Part shown: piece by piece, positions 55,685 through 64,000 of the stretch | Layout of the letters: the number at the start of each line of letters is the position of its first letter | How positions within the stretch are numbered: the first letter of the stretch is position 1 | DNA from: Rhizomys pruinosus | Lineage: Eukaryota; Chordata; Mammalia; Rodentia; Spalacidae | Length of the DNA: 64,000 nucleotides | Assembly: GCA_009823505.1 (NCBI GenBank) | Contig: VZQC01005555.1 | Location: 965,528 to 1,029,527 of the forward strand | Direction of reading: 5' to 3' | The notes under the pieces: generated by a model | What the model saw: the letters and a program-made list of their open reading frames with translations, nothing else | Database searches by the model: none | What the model was told of the DNA's origin: nothing | Made by a program: the position numbers and the translations under genes

Positions 55685-56200
55685 AATACTGTCAACTTGA
55701 CAGGAGATGCAATCACCTTAGGAGACAAGCCTCTGGGCCTGCGTAGGAGGAGACAATGTTACCCTCTGATTAGGTCTGTAAAGATCATCCAAATTAGGTT
55801 AAAGGGGGAAAACTTACCCTTCTAATTATAAGCAAAAATAAACCCCTCCTCAAATTTCTTGTTACTGTGACATAATACCTGACAAAAGCAACTTAAAGGT
55901 CTATTTTGGCTTAAAATTACAAGGCATACAGTCCATCATGGCAGGGAAGGCATGGTGGCAGAAGCAGGAGGTGGCTGGTCATGCTGAGTTCAAAGTCAGA
56001 AGTACAGAGAGCCAAACACTGGTTCACTTTCTCCTTTTCATTCAGCTCAGAACAGCAGCCCATGGAACCACACTGCCTACAGTTAGGATGGGTCTTCTTA
56101 GCTTCAATCTAGAAACTCCTTCACAAACATGTTCAAGTTCATTTCCAAGTTTTGAAATCCAAGTCCCATCAAGATGACAATCAAGATTAACCATCACATT
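55685..56200 (+). mobile_element. Rodent interspersed repeat (family unnamed)
   Basis: 'tcaacttgacaggag' followed later by gtccatcatggcagggaagg, 'catggtggcagaagcaggaggtggctggtca' and 'ttaaccatcaca'. I know this as a common rodent repeat but cannot assign the family. Confidence 0.5.
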
Positions 56201-57120
56201 TTGTTTTTATTTGTTTTGCATTGCTGAGGATCACATCAAAGACAATTACAAGCTAGGAAAGAACTCAACCAATGAGCTAGATGCAAAACCCTAGATGATT
56301 TTTTTAAAAACAAAACCTTGAGACTAAACGAATTATATGAGAATCAGAACACAGCAACAGATCAGGATTGTCTTCCCTTAGACTTTACAAAGAATTTGTC
56401 AAAGAATAAAAATGACTCAAAGACTAAATATAAACATACTTTAGAACAATAAACTTTTAATATTTTTACAAAGCTACAGGCATAGCTCATATAAGACACT
56501 GGGTCTCAGAAAGGATGCTAGGAGTCTAAACCTAACCATAGGGCTTTATTGAGGGAAATTGGTCCCTCCTCTTTAGCTTCCCTGACTGAAGCTAGATTCT
56601 CTCCCCTTACCTTAATTCTCCGATTCTCTTTATTTCCACAAAGTACAAAACTTTGCGTAATTTCAATTAACACACATTTTTTTCCTTTAATGACATCCTC
56701 ACTATCAAGTATGTCCCATACTTCTCTACTCTAGGACTTAATATATTGTACTTACTTGTGTAATATTTGAGATATGGCTCATTATAGACTCTCTGTTTTT
56801 TGGTATGTGCAAGCCCCAAAGTTTAATCCTGATACCCAAACAATCAACTAATACATGTTTGAAAGAATAAAACATAAACAATTACTTCCAAGTTATGCTT
56901 CTGGTTCCTTAAGTAGAGGAACACTATTATATTTGAGTCCCTTACCCACGTGACGTCACCTAGTCCTTAAAATAGGGACTATACTGGACAAATGACTGTA
57001 TTTCCCAAAATATATTAGGCAAAACTTTATCTCTACAGGCCACTATTTGCCTGTACAGTACTATTGTGATGGGGAGGAAAATTAACTAGCTAGAAATCTA
57101 AAATTTAAAAGCAGGTAAAA
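56201..57120. other. Unique sequence, no feature seen
   Basis: AT-rich, no recognised exon or repeat. Confidence 0.45.
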
Positions 57121-57144
57121 CTAAAGTGCAACAATCTCATTATA

Positions 57145-57277
57145 GCCAGGCATGGTGGCCCATGCCTTTAATTCCAGAACCTGGGAGGGAGAAGCAGGTG
57201 GATCTCTGTATTCAAGGACAGCCTGGTCTACAAAGTGAATTCCAGGCCAGCTGGGGCTACAGGAAGACCCTGTCTCA

Positions 57278-57316
<39 letters not shown>
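57145..57316 (+). mobile_element. B1 SINE with (aaat)n tail
   Basis: Starts agccaggcatggtggcccat; the tail became about 10 aaat units. Confidence 0.85.
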
Positions 57317-57317
<1 letters not shown>

Positions 57318-57530
57318 AAGCAAACAAACTTCTAGATACAACTTCTTTTTCTTTTTTGGTTTGTTGTGGTGCTAAGAATTAAATCCAGGACACTTGTGCA
57401 AGCTAGATGGACAATCTAACATTGAGGTATAGCCCTAATACTATCTTGATCTTAATTTACTCTATGACAGCATTTTTTAATAATCTATCTTATTTTTGGA
57501 ACATGGTAGAAACAAAAATATCTCTTCTTG

Positions 57531-57752
57531 CATGCTGGAGAGATGGCTCATTTGTTAAGAACACTGGCTGCTCTTCCAGAGGACCCAGGTTTGGTTCCTA
57601 GCACCCACATGGGGGCTAATGACCATCATCACTCCAGTTCCAGGGGATGCAACACCTTTTTGTAGCCTCCACGGACAATGCACACGTGTTACACCTACAT
57701 ATATGGTAGAAAAACACTCATACACCTAAAAATGAATTTAAAAAAAAAAGAA
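57531..57752 (+). mobile_element. B2 SINE, old
   Basis: Head gctggagagatggctcattt; 'ctccagttccaggggatgc' body. Confidence 0.78.
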
Positions 57753-57916
57753 AAGAAAAAAAATACTGCTTTGGAAAAATGAAAAAGTAAGTATTGTTTG
57801 GTATTCTTTTTAGAACATAAAATTTGATGCTGGTAAGAAAAGAAACTTAGCTAAATCATTAATTACCTTAGTGTTTCTCAAATATTATCCTGACTTTCTG
57901 CCATAAAACCTTAACA

Positions 57917-58079
57917 GATGCCAGGCGTGGTGGCGCACGCCTTTAATCCTAGCACTCAGGAAGCAGAGGCAGGCGATCTCTGTGAGTTCAAGGCCAGCCT
58001 GTTCTACAAAGTGAGTTCCAGAACAGCTGGGGCTACAGGGAGACCCTATCTCGAAAAGACAAAAAACAAAAACAAAAAA
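57917..58079 (+). mobile_element. B1 SINE, recent
   Basis: Near-consensus, starts tgccaggcgtggtggcgcac, ends 'atctcgaaaagac' and A-tail; possible flank aaaccttaacag / aaaccttaccag. Confidence 0.87.
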
Positions 58080-58329
58080 CCTTACCAGAACTGAGAGTTC
58101 CAACTTATCACACTTCAGTTCTGTTCTACAGGTTACTTCCTTTCTACCTAGCAGAGCTTACATAAACATAGCCCCTTCCCCCACAAGCCTTCATTTCTTA
58201 TTCTCTCATGAGAGCTACAGAGTGAGCACACATCCAAAAAGCCAAAGTGTACTTAATGTGCTGATAAAGACTACACAGAACAGTGGATTCCTAGAGCAAA
58301 AGCTCTTAATATTCTCAGCTTAAAAACCC

Positions 58330-58380
58330 CTGAGTTCCAGGACAGCTGGGGCTACAGGGAGACCCTGTCTCGAAAAGACC

Positions 58381-58412
<32 letters not shown>

Positions 58413-58415
58413 CCC
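58330..58415 (+). mobile_element. B1 SINE 3' half
   Basis: gagttccaggacagctgggg to gtctcgaaaagacc, then (aaaac)n. Confidence 0.8.
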
Positions 58416-58627
58416 TGACAGGAACTCTGCTTCCTGACTACCCCACATAAGACATAATTTACTACCAATGTAGTAATCCAGTTCTGTAATAGCTTCATAT
58501 CACACTATCATTTTTAGGGTGTGGGTAGTAATGGGGACTGAATCCCTGGACTTACACAACAGGTAAGTGTCCCCCAATTGAGCTATTCCCAGTCTAAAGC
58601 TTTATTTTAAGGGGGCTGAGGGGAGGG

Positions 58628-58755
58628 TCTTTTTGAGACAGGGTCTCCCTATGGCCCCTAATGGCCTGGAACTTATTATGTAGACCAGGCTGGCCTCAAT
58701 GGCATAGATACATGCCTGCCTCTGGACTAAAGGTGTATGTCCAAGATGTGGGGCA
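58628..58755 (-). mobile_element. B1 SINE, diverged
   Basis: ctttttgagacagggtctcc to 'ctaaaggtgtatgtcc'. Confidence 0.75.
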
Positions 58756-58773
58756 GCTCTTAAAAAAAAAAAA

Positions 58774-58935
58774 AGATTTATTTGTCTGTGTGTTCATGTG
58801 TGTCTATGTACCCATGAATGTAGGTCCTAGCAGGAGCCAGAAGAGGCTGTCAAATCCCTGGAGTACTGTGGGGCCTTGGAAACCAAACTGGTCCTCTGAA
58901 AGAGGAAGTGATTTAACGGTCTTCTCTCTAGCCCC
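58774..58935 (-). mobile_element. B2 SINE, old
   Basis: Reverse, 'tttgtctgtgtgttcatgtg' to 'cttctctctagcccc'. Confidence 0.65.
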
Positions 58936-59116
58936 TTGAGGCTCTTCTAATTCACTCCTTGAGTTGCTCTGTAACAGCTACAGAAGCCCACTATTTTTGT
59001 GTTTTCTTAGCTCATTCTAGCTTATTCTTTAGCCACAAAACCAAGTTTTAGCAACCCTGCCACCCATCGTCACTCTACTCCTCTTGCTCCACCTTGGTTA
59101 AAAGAAAAAGAATATT

Positions 59117-59220
59117 AAGCTGGGCTTGGTGGTGCACACCTTTAATCCTAGCACTCGGGAGGCAGAGGCAGGCGGATCTTTTTGAGTTCAAGGCCAGCCT
59201 GGTCTACAAAGTGAGTTCCT
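59117..59220 (+). mobile_element. B1 SINE, 3'-truncated at the L1 start
   Basis: Clean B1 up to 'acaaagtgagttcc', where the G-run of the L1 5' end begins. Confidence 0.85.
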
Positions 59221-59359
59221 CCGGGGGGGGGGGGGTATTATGGCTAATCAGCTAACTTTGGTTTTTTCTCAGCTCCAATCTATAAAACAATTTCAAGGAC
59301 AACCTATAGCTGTGGAGCTCTGAGTTTGCTTTGTGGTTTAACATATAAATAGCTGGAGT

Positions 59360-59592
59360 GCACAGAGGTCAGATGGAGGATTTTACTGAAAACCTGAAGC
59401 ACAGGTAGGGACCAGGCACTTCAGCCAGGCAGATTATTGGATAATTGAATCATTGGCTTGTGTGGCTGTGGGGTGGAGTTGCCGAGCTAGACGGTATAAA
59501 GGTGGGCCTGTTGCCACTGGGGAACTTGAGTGCACAGAGCTCAGATTGGGGGATTTCGCCGGACCACCTGAAGCACAGAGTACGGGGGGGGG
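59360..59592 (+). repeat. Two L1 5'UTR monomer-like units
   Basis: gtgcacagaggtcagatgga... at 59359 and gtgcacagagctcagattgg... at 59530 share the motif through 'cctgaagcacag', spaced about 170 bases. This is what a tandem-monomer L1 promoter looks like. Confidence 0.6.
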
Positions 59593-61497
59593 GGTAAGCG
59601 AGCCACTCACTCCCCTCAACTGGAATTGTGGAGGGAGTGTCCAAGTGGGACCACAATAGTGATTCCAGGTGCAAGTCAATAAATGAAACAGCAAACCTGA
59701 GACAACTCCAGTCCCGCAACACCACGCCCTACAAACAACCTAGAGGAACTGGCTGGCAGGAAGCAGAGTGAGCACAGTGGGCTGTTACCTACCCGGATTA
59801 TGGAGAACCTTCAGAACAGAAAGGGAAGAGTGAGTTAGATTTCCAAAATATAACCAAAATTGAAAGCCTGAAAGCTAGACAAGTCAACACTCCATAAACA
59901 AGGAGAAAGGCATCTAAAGGAAGCAAGCAAAGCAAGCATTCAGCACAGAAGAAACACTTGAGATTCAAGACAGAATACAAACAAAAAACAAAACAAAACA
60001 AAAAAACCACCCACGTGCCAAAAACACAAGGAAAGATCAACATGGGAAAAGCACAGAATAATTCCACATCAAACTCTACCAACTCTATAGAAGATTCCTA
60101 CAATGATATCTCCCTAGAGGTAACCCAAGACGCAGATTTTAGAACAATCATAGACATATTCAAAGAAATCAAAGAATATAAAGAATAAGTCAGAGAACTA
60201 AGGAGAATGAAAACTCAAGGAGCTAGAAGAAGAGAATGAAAACCTCAAGAAAGAACTAAAGGGAGAGAATGACAAACTCCAGAAAGAACTAGAGGGAGGG
60301 AATGACAAACTCTGGAAGGAAGTGGAAACACTGAAAAGATCCCATGCTGAAATAAAAAAGGAAACCAACCAGAGAAGCAAGGAGCTACAGCAAGAGATTG
60401 AGAAGCTCCAAAAAGAAGTGGAAATACTAAAGAAATCACAGGATGAAATGAAAAAGGAAATAGAACACTCATCCAATCAAGAGGAAAAGATGGGAAAAAG
60501 CCTCAGAAGGAGAATGGAGAAAGCAGAACAAAGAATATCAGACCTGGAAGATAACACAGAACTAAAAAGCTCAAGTAAAGATTATGAAAAATTTAAAAAT
60601 ACACAAGAATGGAACAACCAGGAAATGTGGGACACTATGAAAAGATCAAACCTCCACATCATAGGAATAGAGGAAGGAGAAGAATCCCAGAGAATGGTAT
60701 TGATCAGATCTTCAATAGGATAATAGATGACCCCAAACTAAAAAAAAAAAGACAAATGCATACAAATACAAGAAGCACACAAAACTCCAAATAGACAAAT
60801 CAGAGAAGAAACGCCCCATTCACATCATAGTTAAAACACTAGATGCCCAAAACGAAGACAAAATTCTGAAGCCACAAGAGAAAAACAAGTTACCAAAGAC
60901 ACCAAAGATCTCTACAACAAAAATTTTAAACCCCTGAAGGAGCAGACTGAAGAAGACATCAGCAGTTGGAAAGACCTCCCATGCCTATGGAATGGAAAAA
61001 TTAATATAGTAAAAATATCCATTCTACTCAAATTAATATACAGATTCAATGCAATCCCAATTAAAATCCCCAAGACTTTCTTCACAGGCTTGGAAAAAAA
61101 ATCCTTAATTTCATATGGAAAAACAAAAGATCCCAAATAGTCAAAGCAACCCTGAGCAAAAGGAGCAATACAAGGGGGTCTTTATACCAGACTTTTAAAC
61201 TATACTACAGGGCTAAAGTCATAAAAACAGCTTGATACTGGCACAAAAACAGACCTGTAGACCAATGCAACAAACTGAAGATCCAAATTTGAGCACATAC
61301 AATTTCAGCCACTTCATATTTCACAAGGGGGCCAAGAAGACACATGGAGGAAAGACAGCATCTTCAGCAAATGTTGTTGGAAAAACTGGATCACCACTTG
61401 TAGAAGAATAAAATTAAACCCCTACCTCAATATGAAAACCAAAACTCTGAAGGTGATAGAAGAAAAGGTTGGCAGCAACCTATAAGACATAGCCAAC

Positions 61498-61744
61498 GGG
61501 GCTGGAGAGATAGCCTAGCGGTTAAGAGCACCAACTGCTCTTGCAGAGGACCCGGGTTCGATCCCCAGGACCCACATGGCGGCTAAGAACCATCTATAAC
61601 TCCAATTCCAGGAGAACTCCAGTTCCAGGGGAATCCAAGACCCTCTTCTGACCTCCGCGGCATTGCACAACACGGGTGCACAAACCTACATGCAGACAGT
61701 ACATTCATACACATACAAAAATAACTTAAAAATTAAAAAAAAAA
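61498..61744 (+). mobile_element. B2 SINE, young subfamily, nested in L1
   Basis: Complete, with internal duplication. Target-site duplication aagacatag(c/g)caac at about 61485-61497 and 61745-61757. Confidence 0.92.
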
Positions 61745-62815
61745 GACATAGGCAACAGAAAAGACTTTCTAGATCAGACAGCAACTGCACAGGAAATAAG
61801 GTTGACAACTGACAAGTGGGACCCCATTAAACTCAAAAGCTTCTGTACAGCAAAAGAAACAATCAAGGAAGAGAAAACCCTGAGTGGGAGGAAACCTTCA
61901 CCACAGATACATCTGACAAAGCCTTGATTTCCAGAATATATAAACTACTCAAAAAACAAAGAAAGAAAACAAATGAGTCACTCAAAAGATGGAGTAAAGA
62001 GCTGAACAGAGACTTCACAAGTGAGGAATTAGAGATGGCTGAGAAACATCTTAAAAAGTGTTCCATACCACTAATAATTAAGGAAATGCAAATTAAAACC
62101 ACTTTAAGATATCATCTTACTCCAATAAGACTGGCTAGGATCAAGAAAACAAATGATACCAAATGCTGGAGACGTTGTAGGGAAAGGGGAACACTCATCC
62201 ACTGCTGGTGGGAATATAAACTCGTACAGCCACTATGGAAAGCAGTGTGGAGAACCCTTAGAAGACTCAAAATGAGCTTGCCGCCTGACCCAGTCATACC
62301 ACTCCTGGGTATATACCCACAAGACTCATCCTATCACAGAGATACATACAAAGCCATATTTATCGCAGCTCTCTTCACAACAGTAAAGAGCTGGAACCAA
62401 CCCAAGTGCCCCTCAACTGATGAGTGGATAGAGAAAATGTGGTACATCTACACAATGGAGTTCTATGCAGTGGTAAAGAAAGATGATATCATGAAATTTG
62501 CAGGTAAATGGATGGAACTAGAAGATATTATGTTAAGTGAAGTAACACAGTCCCAGAAAAACAAAAGACGAATGGTATCCCTCATTTGTGGATGCTAGCA
62601 CCAAATACCTAGTTGTAAGGCAAACTGAGCAACGTTAATGTTATATTACTTGTGATCTGAAAACAACTGTGCTCTTATATTGTGAATTCCTTAACACGCT
62701 CTAGAATTAACCTACCATTTATTTTCAGACTTTGGAATTTTTGGTATGTGGGGGAGGGTATGTACGTGTATTTTAGAGTAATATAAAATCAAAAGAATGA
62801 GGAGAAAAAAAACAA

Positions 62816-62965
62816 CATGAGTAGCCTCCCCTTCTGAATTATGCAATTCAGAAACTTGATACTGGCCGCCAGTAGGTCTAATAAAACTGTCTGGTGATCT
62901 TTTCTCGGTGGTCTGAGCTCTGTAATATTTGGAGTTCCCAGACCCAGGGAACACAGTCCAGGTCA
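62816..62965 (+). mobile_element. Possible LTR fragment
   Basis: 'aataaaactgtctggtgatc' then 'tttctcggtggtctgagctc' resembles the polyadenylation/R-U5 region of a retroviral-type LTR. No coding part is seen. Confidence 0.25.
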
Positions 62966-63461
62966 GGCCCAAGGGGTCAAGTCCACTATTAGAGGATCTT
63001 GGCAGACCGTGGCTACTATAAATTAAAAAGATTAAAAAGTCACTCATCTGAGACAGGCCCAGTGGAGATGAGCTTTAGACTTGGAGGCCCATGGAAGCCC
63101 AAGACCAGAAACAAAAAGTAAAAACTGTCAGCATACTTGAGACCAATCAGTGAGTTGGTTTGGGGGTCCATGGACATCTCCATGAGGCTTAAGAGGAGAA
63201 TGGACATGATCACTCTATCAGCCTCCACAGTAGAGGAAGACGGTCCTCTATCGCCTTTGGTCAGAAACTGTTAGGTGTGAGTGAGAGGTGGCCACCATAT
63301 GCCTATGTTTTTCTGGACCCCTTTCTTTGCTTTAGTATTCAGTGTTTTTGTGCTTCTTTCATTTGTTTGGTGAATTTGCATTTTTGGGTGTATTTTAAGT
63401 TTTATTGCACGGAAGGGTACAGAGCAGACCCAAGCAAAGCCAAGACTCCTCTAGGACTCCT

Positions 63462-63608
63462 ATGTAGACCAGGCTGGCCTGAACTCACAGAGGTCCGCCT
63501 ACCTCTGAGTTCAAGGCCAGCTTGGTCTACAGAGCGATTTCCAGGTCAGCTGGGGCTACAGGGAGACTCTGTCTGGAAAAGACAAAAAAAAAAAAAAAAA
63601 AAAAAAAA
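63462..63608. repeat. Inverted B1 fragments
   Basis: A reverse B1 piece (tgtagaccaggctggcctga to 'gtccgcctacctctg') is followed at once by a forward B1 from 'tgagttcaaggccagcttgg' to a 28-base A-tail. Head-to-head halves can pair. Confidence 0.8.
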
Positions 63609-64000
63609 GTAGTTCTATATAGGACAGCTCAAAAAACAAGTACATTCCCAAGCAGAAATGGTTTTACAAAAATCACAGAGGATTAAGATATATTATTGTT
63701 AAATACAGGAGAATGCTGTATAGTTTTAGATGAAAAATGCTGTTTTTATGCTGATAATTCAGGAATCATAAGAGAAATTCCAGCCTTGGTTAAGCAAAAA
63801 TCTGGACCAAAGAGCCCAGGAAGGTGCTGGAGTTTCCAGCTGGTATGAGTCTTTTCTCTTAGTCTCCCTGGCTCACCACCCTGATAACTGCTATAGCAAG
63901 GCCCCTTCTGTTGCTCCTTGGTGCTACAATCGGCCCTTGTATTTTAAATTGGTCACTAACATATATTAAAAGGAGAATTAGTACCATTAAGATATTAGCT
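63609..64000. other. Unique sequence, no feature seen
   Basis: No recognised exon or repeat up to the window end. Confidence 0.45.

Larger units (their letters stand above)
59222..62815 (+). mobile_element. L1 with 5'UTR, internally deleted
   Basis: Order: G-run and 5'UTR (59222-60039), ORF1 remnant from the ATG at 60040 (MGKAQNNSTS, coiled-coil Glu/Lys-rich part 60200-60560, then IGIEEGEE start of the RNA-binding domain), then at about 60900 a jump to mid-ORF2 ([17 protein letters not shown], end of the reverse-transcriptase domain), ORF2 C-terminus to the stop at 62596 and a 3'UTR. ORF1 and ORF2 have several stops and most of ORF2 (endonuclease and catalytic RT part) is missing, so it is dead. 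A B2 is nested at 61498. Confidence 0.88.

Noticed and set aside
61924..62598. 224-residue ORF as a host gene
   Set aside because: Also the L1 ORF2 C-terminus, inside an internally deleted L1.
63040..63228. 62-residue ORF near the right end
   Set aside because: Short, with no recognised family and no splice context.

Overview
The window is nuclear DNA from a muroid rodent. It is packed with B1 (7SL-derived) and B2 (tRNA-derived) SINEs in both orientations, has L1 fragments of a rodent type, AC/TG microsatellites, and minus-strand exons separated by GT-AG introns. I cannot fix the species. The B1 consensus here (ending in a 'ggggctacagggagaccctgtctc' type tail) and a young B2 with an internal duplication should help someone with a repeat library to place it.

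One host gene is recognisable: Mdn1 (midasin), on the minus strand. I could place 29 consecutive coding exons between 49686 and 1576 (numbered w1-w29 here, in transcript order; numbering is local to this window). They cover roughly the first quarter of midasin after its N-terminus: the N-terminal domain, AAA1, AAA2, AAA3 and the first part of AAA4. Exon 1 (start codon) and everything downstream of w29 are outside the window or in the 989-base N gap. Exons w1-w17 are intact, in phase and have GT-AG boundaries, and w18 is open with one odd donor. From w19 onwards the copy is damaged: w19 and w25 each carry an in-frame TGA where the family has Arg (both look like CGA to TGA changes), w29 is about 5 bases short and shifts frame, w18 has a GC rather than GT donor at the conserved boundary, and w19 has a weak donor pressed against a SINE A-tail. 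Midasin is needed for 60S ribosome assembly, so I read this as a duplicated, unprocessed Mdn1 pseudogene or a copy reduced to a truncated product; an intact copy is expected elsewhere.

Layout: 1-1575, SINE and L1 tail cluster; 1576-6318, w29-w25; 6319-10729, SINEs and a 5'-truncated L1; 10730-15013, w24-w19; 15014-23419, w18-w14, with two minisatellites that amplify the splice donors of w16 and w14; 23420-37514, w13-w10 and many repeats, including a 33-base VNTR; 37515-49686, w9-w1; 49687-64000, upstream intron or intergenic DNA with the N gap, L1 pieces, and a larger internally deleted L1 that keeps 5'UTR monomers.

The most unusual structures are a recurrent composite SINE (B2 head fused to a whole B1, five copies with the same junction), two independent minisatellites made from exon/intron boundaries of the same gene, and the pattern of decay in Mdn1. 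No CRISPR, operon or prokaryotic-type system is present.
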